This document shows, one piece after another, positions 26,531-38,110 of a DNA stretch of 64,000 nt. Source of the stretch: Trochalopteron elliotii. Lineage: Eukaryota; Chordata; Aves; Passeriformes; Leiothrichidae. Each line of letters begins with the position of its first letter. The stretch's first letter is position 1. The notes below the pieces were generated by a model that did not search any database, was not told the origin of the DNA, and saw nothing but the letters and a program-made list of their open reading frames with translations. The translations under genes were made by a program, and so were the position numbers. The DNA is taken from contig JANPWX010000097.1 of NCBI GenBank assembly GCA_024734555.1, forward strand, positions 5,884,511 to 5,948,510, read 5' to 3'.

Positions 26531-27331
26531 AACTTACAAGCCTAAGGAGTATTTGCCGAACCTCTTAATTTTAAATAAATTTTAATAAACCTATTTTTTC
26601 AAGCAGATATCAGCAACATTTGTAACTAAGTTAGAAAAAAGCACGTTATTAAACAAATACACGAAAATTGAATTCAATTTGCTGATATACAATTAATTGT
26701 TCCTACACACACAATGACGCTACTTTTGAATGAGACAGGATTCAATGCCTGATGCAAACTGCTTTGCACAAAAAAAAAAGTTGGGTGAAACTACTATAGT
26801 AGCATATTGTGCTTAAGCTAAACAAGACAGGCATTATTTTCACTGAACTCTACAGAACCCCAGTGACAGTGTGAAGTAACTGGGGAAAGAGTACACATTA
26901 ACATAAAAATTCTGAGTCCACTGGAGAAAAGCAGCTTTGTGGAAACTGTAGAATCAAACTACAAATACAAAAAAATTATCTAATACTGCTGCACAGTATA
27001 ACACAGCAAACAGCTTCCTACCCTGAAATACCCAGAGAAGGATACAAATTTGAGTTTGATTTGTTTTGGTACTGTTAGGGTTGGCTTTTATGATGGGTCT
27101 TTTTGTTTGTGGGTTGGTTGGTTTGCTTTTTTGGGGGGGAGGGCTGTCTAATCTTTGTTTTTAGAAAAAAAGGTTATTTTATTAATTAAAAAATGAGTAT
27201 GGTCTGTTCAGTATACAGCTTGCCTTCTAAGTACCATTTTAAGCCATGCATTCCTGTTTTGTTGCAATATCATTTAGATTCCAGTAAAAAATAAGATCTC
27301 ATGTCTCTATTTGATACGAGAAAGTAAATTA

Positions 27332-27361
27332 AATCTTAGTGGAGTCAATCTTAGTGGATTC
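27332..27361 (+). repeat. 15-bp tandem duplication
   Basis: aatcttagtggagtc is followed directly by aatcttagtggattc, with one difference. Confidence 0.95.
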
Positions 27362-27917
27362 ACAAAATGGAACCTCAGCAATCAACGTGCCAATGAAATA
27401 CTGAAATTACCAAGCAACTGGCTAGTATGAAGTACGAAGCCATCTAAAGTAAAGTTTGCATCCTCCACCCTCACCAAATACAGAAACAGAAACTAAATTA
27501 TTCACATAATAGGAAAACCAAGAAAACTTCACAGCTCTAGCTAAAATCAGCATCCAATAATTAAAGACAAGACAACAGAAGCAGATCCTGAGTCTGGGCA
27601 ATGGACATGTAGGAGGCACTTAACTGGAAATGTTTGCTTCCAGAGAAGGAATGAATACCAGTAGACAGACCACATATGTGGTCAACCAAAAGATTTTTTT
27701 AAACATGAATCAGTATCAAAACCAGATGTCTTCTGATTCAATTAAAAAGCAGATTTCATAACAATTGAATAAAGAAGGTACCATGTTATAGAATAAAGCA
27801 AGTATGAATGATATACTACAAAGATTAATCCACGGAACACATGTCCTGCTTTTGTAAAGACATTTTTTATAAGGTGACACAAACTAAAAGTGCTTAAAAA
27901 AATCCCAACCACTCACC

Positions 27918-27943
27918 CCCATACCCTTCACAGAGGGTATGGG
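27918..27943. repeat. 10-bp inverted repeat with 6-nt loop
   Basis: cccataccct and agggtatggg are perfect complements around tcacag. Confidence 0.9.
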
Positions 27944-30900
27944 ATACCACTTTCCAGAGCCTGTCTTTCCAGTGTTATGAAACGAGTAATTTGATAATAT
28001 TTCTGTAATTTAAACATAAATAAATATCTGTTTATAGCATGCTTAGCTCTGTTTCTGCTACCTAGAGAAGATGAGTAAAAAAGGATTTTAGTAAAATCTT
28101 CACTGAGCAGTATACCTAACATAGCTGGGCAGTTTCTGGGCTGAACACTTCAAGGAAATACACCATGTCAAAAGGACAGAGCATCAGGATGATAACAACA
28201 GAACCTAAGAAATAGGGGTTGCTGTCTGCATGGAAATCAGCTTGGTTATCAAGGGTTGAACCCCTATATTCTAGTCTAAACTGATGCTTAGAAGACAATA
28301 AGAGTAATAAGAACAACTAAATCTGTCAGTTAGAAAATCTAAGATGTATGTATTAACATTAGAGGCACAGAGCTGGAAGAAAGTGAAGAAAACCTTCTCT
28401 CCACCTCATCACCCATCCATTGAACTTGTGGTCAGCACTGAGTGGACAGTATGAGAAACTGATTTTTCTCACAAAAGAAAGATAAACAAACAAATGAACA
28501 AATAAATAAATAATCCAACCCAGTTCAGTTCAGATTTTTTCACTCAGCACTACAGTGAAAGACAAAAGAAAAAACGCCAAAATAATTTCAAATCAACCAG
28601 AGGAGTGAAGCATTAATACATCATCCACTTAACCTTGATATTTACATAGAAAAGAGATGAGAAACCAGGAAGCCCAAAGCTTCCAACAATGAAATAATTG
28701 CTTTAGTACACAGTTCTAGAAGCTATGCACACAACCTCATAATACACACACACCTAAAACAATGAAGAACTTTATTTTAGCTTCCTGTGTGAACTTAAAA
28801 ACAAAAAAATACAAGGGCAACAGGAATACACACATGGAGGTTCAAGGCAAAAATCATCCTAATTAAACACACTTGTCAACTATAACATAATTTCAGTATG
28901 CAGTTTGTCCATTTTTAAATGTTCACAATTACTTCTTTAAAGAGACACTCTGCTTGCACAAAAAAAATCAATTAAAAATTGCCTTCATTTTAATGTTTTA
29001 GCTACACAAAATGTCAATCCCAACCACTCCTTATAGTGGTCATAATCCTATGATATGGCAAATTTCCTTCCTACTTCATCCAGTAATACCATACTGCATT
29101 AACTTAAAATCTATCATGGTTGCAAACACTAACCCATTCTATAAATAAAAGTATTTCAATCACTTATTTCTAGTTTATGAACACTGTTTCTAAGTCAAAG
29201 TATATCAAATGACAAGTAGGAGAGAACCTAAGTTTACCTTACTAAGTCTAAAAGTACTGTAAACTCTGGCTGCCCTGGAGACAAAGTTAACTGAAATGCA
29301 TCCAGCTGTCATATGATCCACACTCTTCCTCCTGTTAAAAGAACGCTACCAACTGCCAAATGTTATCTAATAATTAGCATATGTAAAGCAAAAGGGCTGG
29401 ACTATGCCCTCAGTTTATCTGTCCTTAGAAAATAGTTTCTAATTACACCTGCAGCCCACTCCAACCTTCAAAATTCTAAAAAGAAGGCTTGCCAAAGAGA
29501 ACCAAATAGGCAAAAAAACCCCAAAGAAATCTATTTACAGGTGTATTCTAAATTCAAAAAACATGCAGGAAGAAATTTCTAAACATTCTCCTCTTAAAAA
29601 AATTTCCTACTTTAGGGCAGGACGAAAATAGAGCCAAAAATCAAAGCCATATTCTTCGTGTCTGGTTTCTAAACATGATACAGCAATAACATCAATCCCT
29701 AAGTAAGAGAAATTAAGTAAATATCTGTGAATGGTGATTTGGAGCCAACTGAAAAGTAAAGAAAGGGAAAGTAGAAATAGTCTATCTAATCTGTCAGGCA
29801 CCCAAACATAATTAACTGTTATCATCATTAACAATAACTAAGACCACTTTTCTATAATCTCCAAGAGACAAATGACAAAAGGAAGGCTGTCACATGTAGA
29901 AGTGTCTCAACTTCTCTTTTCTTCCAAGGAGTTAGCATATATGCTCAACAAGCAGTACATGAAATGTAAATATGCGTTCCCATTGCCCTTAGAAATAACC
30001 ACTTCAAAAAATGTTTACAAATTTAGTTTATATTTTTGAGAAAATTTTGTTGCTGCAGTGGACTTTTGTCTTCAGCATTTGATAGCATGTAGCCCTGCCC
30101 TTTCTGAAGCTGTCCAAAGCAGTTAATGTCACTGGTCTCAAATACAACCAAAAAAACCCTAATGAAATTTCAGGAATAATTTTTTTCTTTTTTATTTATT
30201 TTTAAAGTATGATTTCTTTCCATCCATTTCACTTTCTCCTATTTGCAGTAAGATAAACCAGAAAAACTGTATACAAGCAGACAGCAGATGAAGTGGAGGA
30301 CCTGGGAAAAGTTTGTATTCCTCCTTCCCTCTCCTCACAGGCTGCCATGCAAGACAAAGTACACACTCCATTCACAGGGAAGAATTTGACAAGGCAGCAA
30401 ATGAGGTTACTCTGCTAAATGACAGAAGTGAGATGGCAAAACAAAAGAAAAAAATTGAAAGAAAAAAAAAAGCCTTACAGCTAAGAACTACGAAGTATTT
30501 GAATGATATTCACAGCAAATGAATAGCTTTTTAGAGGACTATAAAAGATAATTAGAGCACTTGTGGGGTTTCTATTTTTGAAACTAGATGCTTCCTCGCC
30601 TCTTGCCCCCTCCTTCCCCCTCAGCTTTGCAAACAGACAGCGCTCAGAGTGTGCTGGTTAATAACCAGACCAGGTCAGCCTGCAAGAGATTATTTTAAGC
30701 TGTCTACATTTTTTTAGATAGGAGTGGATGTGACAGGCTACCCAAGAGAAGGTCAAATATAACAAGAGGTCATCTGTATCATATTACCAATATTTTAAGA
30801 CTAAAATTTACTGGAAACAAAAACTTAGACCTTGCACATACAGGGTAAAAAATATTACAGCACAGTTTCACAAAATTCAAAGCTCTCATAGATTTCTTAG

Positions 30901-31180
30901 ACAGTCAATTCTGACCCTGAAAAAATGGTTCTAAAACATCATTAAATCTTTTCCCCTCCTAATTAACTGAGCCTGAAAAATATTCTGATGTCTACTGCCC
31001 TGCTACCTAAGCTCACTAACCAAGGAATGATCGACCTGAGCATTTTCCCTACAACTTGATTAAGAAAGAGCTGCAGGTGACCTTGGCTTAATCTTTTAAT
31101 TAATAGAATTTATCAATACGATCTAGGTTTTTTTCTGCTCGCAAAATATAAATCAGTTTCTTCCCTTTTCCTATGCTCTC

Positions 31181-32900
31181 AGAATCACACAGTCTTTGAG
31201 GCTGGAAGGGACCACTGAATATTTTCTACCTCAACCCCCTGCTCAAACTGGGTCAGACAGATTAGCTGCTCATGGCCATGTCTAGCCACGTTTGAAGTAT
31301 CTTCAAGGATGGAGAAGCTACAACCTCTTCTGTAAAATAGTTCCAGAGCCAAATGACCCTCATAGTAGACGCTTTTTCTTATGTTCAGATGGAATTTTAT
31401 GTATTTCAAATTACGCTCATGGCCTCTTGTCCTATCACTGGGCACCACTGAAAAGAAGCTGCCTCCATCCTCATTTCACCCTCCCTCTGAGAATTTATAC
31501 ACTGATGAGATCCTCCTGCACCTTCTCTAGGCCAAATAGTTCCAGCTCATTCAGCATCTCACTGTATGAAAAATGTTCCAGTCCCTTAACCTTCTTTGTG
31601 GCCTGCACTGGATGCTCTCCAATATGTCCTTATCTCTCTTGTACCAGGAAACCCAGAACTGCACACATTATTCCAGGTGTGCCCTCACCAGGGCTGCCAC
31701 AAGGACACTTTGCTGGCTCGTGTTCTGCTTGCTGTCCTGCCAGATTTCCAGGTGCTTTTCTGCAGTGCTCTTTCCAGGTGGCTGACCCCTGGTACGTGCT
31801 GGTTCTTGGGGTCATTTCTCCCCAGCTGCTGGAATTGGCACTGTCCTTTTCTGAATTAGGAATGTTCTTCTCTGCCTACTCTTCATCTTGTTGAGGTCCC
31901 TCTGGGTGGCAGCCCAGCAACCTATGTATATGTTGATATATATCAAACACACCTCCTGGTTTTGTATACTTGCTGTGGGTGTGTTCAGTCCCAGCAACAG
32001 GGTCACTGAACAAAGACATTAAACAGTGTTGAACCCAGTATCAGTCCCTAGGGTACACCACTGGCCTTCCAATGAAGCTAGTGCTGCTGATCACAACCCT
32101 CTAAAGCTGCCAGTTCAGCCAGCTTTCAGTCTATTTCACTGTCCATCTACCAAGGCCATCTCCCCTCATCCACCAAGCCAGCAATTTCATCACAAAAGGG
32201 TATCAGGTGGGTAAAGTAGGATTTTCCATGCCTAAATTCATGCTCATTACTCCCAGACATATTCCTGTCCTTCATGTGTCTGGAAATACCTTCCAGGATC
32301 ACTTGCTCCATCACCTCCACAGTAACAAGCAAGGCTTATTTATCTGTATGTCCCCAGACTCTCCTTGGACATATACTTTCCTCCAGTCCTCAGGAACCTC
32401 TCCAAATTGCATGACCTTGTGAAGAAAATCAAGTGTCCCCACATTGACATCAGTCAGCTCCATCAGTATTCATGGGTGCATTCTATCAAGTCCCATGGAC
32501 TTCGTTATGCTCAGTTTGTTTAAATACCCCTTAATTTAATCATCCTCCACTGAGGGTAAGTCTTCCTTGCCCCACACTGTCTGGGATTATGGAAGGCTGG
32601 TCTTACCAGTGAAGATTGAAGTGAAAACTGTTGAACACCTCAGCCTTTTCTGTGCCTGTTGTCAGCAAACCCCCTACCCCACTATCACCTGGCTCACATT
32701 TTCCCTAGCATCCTTCTACTTCTTACGTACTTGCAACTAGTTTTCCATTGCCCTTCACACCCTTGACCTGCTTTAATTACACAATGGTTTTGGCTCTCCC
32801 TGAACTGTTTTCAAATTCTTGAATTTATTTCATTTCTCATTTTCATATGTTGTTCCATGTTCCGTATCTCCAATTTTCTCTGAGAAGTCTCTCCTTCACA
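31181..32900 (-). mobile_element. Long CR1 LINE fragment with reverse-transcriptase remnant, minus strand
   Basis: At about 1.7 kb this is one of the two longest copies. The low-coordinate end is the CR1 3' end in reverse (agaatcacacagtctttgag, ggctggaagggacca). The middle carries the usual 3' region (cccagaactgcacacattat). A minus-strand frame around 32150-32330 reads EGISRHMKDRN and HGKSYFTHL, the CR1 reverse-transcriptase signature. Stops and frameshifts break the frame throughout. The upper boundary is uncertain and similarity fades near 32900. Confidence 0.88.
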
Positions 32901-34289
32901 TATGCATAACGCTTTTTTCCAACTTTCTCACTCATCCTGCACAGTTCTAGTAGTAACCAGAAACGAGCTCATAGGATATGTTTTTGACCCATTCTGCTGT
33001 TTATCTTCAAAAGTATTTGCATTAATTCTTAATTATTTCAAGTATTTTATTAGAAGTCTTTCTGCACGAGCCAGAAACAAAGGATTTCAATTAAGATAAT
33101 TTACTGTAATCCTTCACTTTGTATAGAACAGTAATACACAAATCATTTTACTGAAATATATTAGATTGCACTAATTAAGGAATCAGGATGGTATGCATCC
33201 TTTCCTCCCTTCCTCCCAACAACTTTCTTTCAAAATAAAAATTCTCGTTATTTGTTTATTAAGGCATTTGTTGTTTTTTCTCCCATCCATTTAGTTAGCA
33301 CCACTGGCATATCAGCCTCTTCCTCAAAGACAAAATAAATACAACTTCTGCTGAGGGCTAGGGAAAGAAAGTTTAACACTAGCTTCTCCCAGTTATTTTT
33401 AATTAGCTGTTCCTTTCCTCAGTCTCCAGTTCTTGATCCTAATTATTCTACCCGACCTGCCAATATTCCCTCGTTTTCCCCCTATTCCCTCTCCAAAACA
33501 GCTAACGCAAAACGCACATTAGTAAGCTCTTTCATTTCATGAACATGCATGCTATTTTACCTTGACTTCTATTTTGGAGGACCTCACTAATGCTTTCACA
33601 AGTAGTCAACTTGTGCTTCTTACTTTTATCTCTTCATTATTTACAGTTAAAGAATTTCAAGAGGTGAGAGAGTCCTACTTCTTTCCAAGCTCCAGTAAGC
33701 TAAATGGAAAGATCCAAACAAACTAATAAATCTTTCTAGAACCACAGATTTTGTGCAGCACAGAGCAGAGAGACATAACAGGTCTTTTCTGGCTTACGTC
33801 CTTTAGAAAGAAAATAGCCCTCTCCCTGAACTGATCAGTCCTGCCAGATTTGTGGCAGTCAGAAGGGAGCCACACTGGGAAGACCAACTCTGCAGAATGG
33901 TACGATTTTTTGAACACAAACAAAAAAAAACCATAGCATTATTAGTATTTTGTAGTATGTGATCCAACAACTTTTAAGCAAAACATTGGTTCACTTACCC
34001 TATGACCTTTCCACTCAGGCAGCAAGTGACAGAACTATTAAGACTACTGGCCATTCCAAAACTGAAGCACACATGCCTTGAAAGATAAAGCAGCTTGATA
34101 TTTTGTTTATACCTATGTATATTTTTAATTCTTCTTACAGAGGAAAAAAGGATAACAATTCAGCGATTGAAAAGGTGTATTTGAGCGATCAAATAGAGAA
34201 TTACTGAATATATTACATTGCTATTGACAAAAATGGTATGTGCCTATCAGCATTCCTAGCTAGTTATTTTTCACTTAGAGCTAAAATTC

Positions 34290-34760
34290 CATCATCAGTC
34301 CCTCATCACATCTGGAGTACTGTGTTCTGTACTTCCCCAGTACAAGAATGACATGGAACTACAGGAGAAAATCCAGAGAAGTGCCACTAAAATGACTGAG
34401 GGATTGAAGCACCTTTCGTGTGAGGAACGCCTGAGGGGGCTGGGGCTGCTCATCCGGAAGAAGAAAAAGCTCAGAGGGGATCTCACCAGTGCCTAATTTG
34501 GGGCATGAAAGACTCTCCTCATGAGGGTTCAACGCTAGGATAAAGAGAAGTAAGGCAGGAAACACATAAAACTCCACCTAAACATAGGAAAATACCCTTT
34601 GACTGTGAGAGTCAGACAACAGAACAGGCTGCCCAGACAGGTTGTGGAGTTTCCACACTTGAAGATATTTAAAATCCAATTGGTCTTGACCTGTAAGCAG
34701 GGATGGTTGACTATGTGATTTCATGAGGTGCCTCTCCATTTCAGCAATTCTGTGCTTCGT
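34290..34760 (+). mobile_element. CR1 LINE 3' fragment, plus strand
   Basis: This has the CR1 3' region order: tctggagtactgtgttctgt, gagaaaatccagagaagtgc, gaggaacgcctgagggggct, then ggctgcccagacaggttgtg, and a decayed tail ending cagcaattctgtgcttcg. It is 5' truncated with many substitutions and lies antisense to SIPA1L2. Confidence 0.9.
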
Positions 34761-34995
34761 GTAATATAGTTCAGCTTCTGAAAACAATTTTCTTAGCAAC
34801 AAACACACACCGTATTTTCTGTGAAAAAGCTGTATCATGCCATACGTATGTTATCAGATCAAATTTACTGCCACACATTTTTTGTTTGCATTAGTTTCTG
34901 AGTATATGGTATGTTTATGTCCAAACTACATTGTCTTATCTATGCCCATATCACAACTATCAACACACACAAACTGTCAATAGATGATGTTTTCA

Positions 34996-35030
34996 TTAAC
35001 TCACATAAAAAAGGAGTTAACTCACATAAA
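34996..35030 (+). repeat. 21-bp partial tandem duplication
   Basis: ttaactcacataaa occurs at 34996 and again at 35017, giving about 1.7 copies of a 21-bp unit. Confidence 0.85.
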
Positions 35031-36030
35031 TAAGCCTTTAGACACCAGTTCATTCCCAGAAATACCTCCAAAAAATATATTCCAATATCCCAAAAAAATT
35101 TCTAGAACACCAAACTATAGGATCGGGTTGATTTGTCCCATTTACACGTGTTCCTATGAAATAACTATCAAAATTATTAAAGAAATAGTGGCTCAGTAGC
35201 TAGTAGTTCAGCCTATCAGTAACTGGAGGTGAAAAGGGATGGGTTTAGTTTTAAATGTATCTATTATTTTGAAAAGGAAACATGACACTGGATGCAAAAC
35301 TAAGACTAAATGGTGCATTTAGGTTTATTGATTTTATATCTACGTCATGTATTTGGACGGCGTATATCCTCCCAATGAAAACATCACCCAGGAAGCTGAT
35401 GATGACTTTGGCAAATGTGGTAAGTTTATCACTTGAATCTGAAATTTATATGTTCTACATGGGTGTACAGCCTCCAATTTTATTATCTGTTCCTCTGCTT
35501 TAACAGTACATCTGCAATGTAATGTAGGCAGCCATGCAGTTGCAGCAGCTGAACAACCTCGTGTAAGTAATTCAGATTCCTTTTAAAGCAATTGAAATTG
35601 TAAACACTTTTCAAACATTTAATTTTGTGTAACCAATTTTAGAATCTCTCTTCACCAGAAACTTCAAACATGTTTTACTTTTTAGTGTTACCATGCTATA
35701 ATAAACGGCTTACTATTTAACTTAGAAGATAAAGCCACTATCAGTTTTCTACAACTAAGGTAATTTCCCTTCTATCTTCTTATGCCTGTATTTATGATAA
35801 GAGCAAATAAATTTTATGGTCTACAAAATTACATATTTCAAAGTCAGGATTATCAAACCTGCTAATCAGGGCCACTGCTACCATAATTGTAAACTATATC
35901 AAAAGAATTACTTTGACATAAAGGCTTTGTCAGGATTATATGGAACAAAATTAAAAAAAAAAAAATTAAAAAAAATCAATGTGTATTTAGTTCAGGGGTG
36001 AGCATACCACGAGTTTCTTCTCCCAGCTTA

Positions 36031-36059
36031 AACACCAATATTCCTTAAATATTGGTGTT
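36031..36059. repeat. 12-bp inverted repeat with 5-nt loop
   Basis: aacaccaatatt and aatattggtgtt are perfect complements around cctta. Confidence 0.93.
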
Positions 36060-37529
36060 AAATACTTTTCAAATTATCAAAGAAAAGCAATGCACCTTAT
36101 TAAAGATTAGACATCTGTAACCATCATTCTTTTTGCAGCATTATTATATTACACCTACTACTACTCTAAACCACAGAAAAGAGGGCAAAATACACAAATT
36201 ACGTTTTTCAGCTTCTTCCAGATTTCTTTAAACATCTACTATGCACTGGTCAACTGTACAGCCAAAAGATAAAGCAAATGCAATACTAGAAGTGGTTAGC
36301 ACACAATTCTAGACTAGAAATACTAGTGTTAAGTTCTCATCTACTACATTAGCATTATTCAAATAAAGATATTATTGACAACACACAATGCTACAATATT
36401 GTCTTCTCAGTCTGGCTATTTTCAAAGCAAAGCACATTGTTTATATGAAGAGTGGTAGATAAGATTTTCAGAGATATATTCTATTCTGCCATTAATAAAG
36501 CAGAGCTTCATCAGGCTTAGTGACACAGGAGTCTTGTGATCTTATTTCGTATTACAGAACTGACCATTTACTGAACAGAGTCTCAGATATGAACCGGGGG
36601 GGGAAAAACTATTAACCTGATGTGAGCAAAGGGAGCCACTTAAAATCTGATAAACAACAACAAAGCTATTGAACATCCACCTAGCTTAACTGCTGTAGCA
36701 CATGGAGGGCTGAGGGGCTCAGGTGGCTGGACACAAAGTTCAATCTTTTCTCCTGCATCAAAGCAAATGGCAAAGACGGCAAGGAGGATCAATTATTCAG
36801 ACTCTCCTAAATCTGTGATTCTTTGAATAGGTTCACAAAAAGCAGTTATCTTACTTCATACAAATCTCTGAATGCATAATAAATTTAAGATAAAATTTTT
36901 TTAAACTCTTGTTTCAGAATTCTTTTCCTCCTTGAAACAATACGTAGTTGGAAATGAAAGTTAGAAGTTTTACTGGTGTCAGAAATGTGATAGAAACAAA
37001 AAACTACTACACTGAATGTCTTCAGACAACAGATTGTGTTCTGCCAACATGAAGTATTTCTAAGCTTGAGCCATACCCCTAGAACTAAAACCAATCCAGT
37101 TGAACTACATGAAGGGGTTTATAGAGATAGGAGAATGGTAACTGCAGCTCCTGATTCCTGGTGCAGAATATATCTAGGTGTCATGATTTTTGGTGGCTGG
37201 AGAGATTGTCTACAAGCAGTTAAATTAGCACTTAACAAAGGACATTCTTTCATCCTACAATGCTAGTGTCTATTTCTGGTCATAGTAGCTCTTCTCCAAA
37301 AGAGAATCAAGCTAAGAATTTCCAAATCACCAAAACCATGATTTTATATTTGGCTGGTCTGATGCATTACCGAACACAATCATCCTTCTGTATAGTAACA
37401 GCTGTATAATATTGATTGTACCCTACACTTCAATATTAATGAGAAGCAATCTACCAAGTTACAGATTTCAAAAAAAAGGCTGAACTTCTTCTGAAGACAG
37501 GTTTTGTTCAACCTGAAGACAGGGGACAC

Positions 37530-37838
37530 CTGGGTACCCCTCATAGCAGCCCTCCAGCAGGCAAAAGAGGTTACAAGAGTGCCAGAGGGACCTTTTACAA
37601 GGGCATGCAGTGATAGGACAAGGAGGGATGGCTTCAGACTGAAAGAGGGCATGTTTAGATTGGATATTAAGAAGAAATTCTTTACTGTGAGGGTGGTGAA
37701 ACACTGGAACAGTTTGTCCTGAGAAGCTGTGAAAGACCAGGTTGAATGGAGCTAGTGGAAAGTGTCCTGCCAATGACAGGGAGGTTGGAATGAGATTACC
37801 TTAAAGGTCCCTTCCAACCCAAAGCATTCTTTGATTCT
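37530..37838 (+). mobile_element. CR1 LINE 3' fragment, plus strand
   Basis: A typical CR1 terminal segment: ttttacaagggcatgcagtg, ggataggacaagg-like text, attctttactgtgagggtgg, cactggaacagtttgtcctg and ccttccaacccaaagcattc, with the tail ending tttgattct. It is moderately well preserved and lies about 200 bp from the candidate untranslated exon at 38038-38110, outside it. Confidence 0.92.
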
Positions 37839-38037
37839 CCATTCACTTGTACGTCGAGCCATATAAATGATTATCTTAGGATTTTTTAGGATGCTTTAGG
37901 TATCCCAAGGCAATATAGTCTGTGAGATGTCAAACATCAAGAAAGACAGCAGCACAGATGCCTTCTTATTTAAAAGGTAGACTAGTACTAAAAACATAGT
38001 AAAAACATATTTGCCACCAGTTAGAAATTATCCTTAC

Positions 38038-38110
38038 CTTTGGCTAGAACGGTTCGCAAAGGATGCCAACTTCAGTCATTCTTTTTCTGTTATCAACAAA
38101 ATGAAGATAC
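38038..38110 (-). other. Candidate small non-coding 5'UTR exon of SIPA1L2
   Basis: On the minus strand a 73-nt segment is bounded by an acceptor (cctttctcatttgacttgcag|GTATC) and a strong donor (GCCAAAG|GTAAGG). An alternative acceptor inside (gataacag|AAAAAG) would shorten it to 38038-38086. It contains two CpGs (gcgaaccg) in an otherwise CpG-poor intron, and an 11-codon ORF from ATGACTGAAG to TAG. It sits about midway between the CpG-island promoter and the large first coding exon, and has no repeat similarity I recognise. It could equally be a chance pair of splice-like sites. Confidence 0.35.

Larger units (their letters stand above)
11135..38037 (-). other. Inferred SIPA1L2 5'UTR intron, proximal part
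   Basis: About 26.9 kb between the large coding exon and the candidate untranslated exon. Annotated pieces are CR1 fragments at 12702-13370, 26290-26530, 31181-32900, 34290-34760 and 37530-37838, plus short tandem and inverted repeats. The remaining stretches, 11135-12700, 13372-26288, 26532-31180, 32902-34288 and 34762-37528, are AT-rich with only short unsupported open frames. If the candidate exon is not real, this intron extends to 63653. Confidence 0.65.

Noticed and set aside
30313..30522. Plus-strand frame with a short EEFDKAANEV stretch resembling the start of acyl-CoA-binding protein
   Set aside because: The resemblance covers only about ten residues. The following sequence is low-complexity Lys-rich and lacks the rest of the family, so I regard it as chance.
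31292..31894. 200-codon plus-strand open frame
   Set aside because: It lies entirely antisense to a CR1 fragment; open antisense frames are common in this repeat.
33987..34055. Minus-strand donor-like AGG|GTAAGTG with possible acceptors upstream
   Set aside because: The acceptor is poor and the implied exon has no distinguishing feature; such pairs occur by chance in 50 kb.
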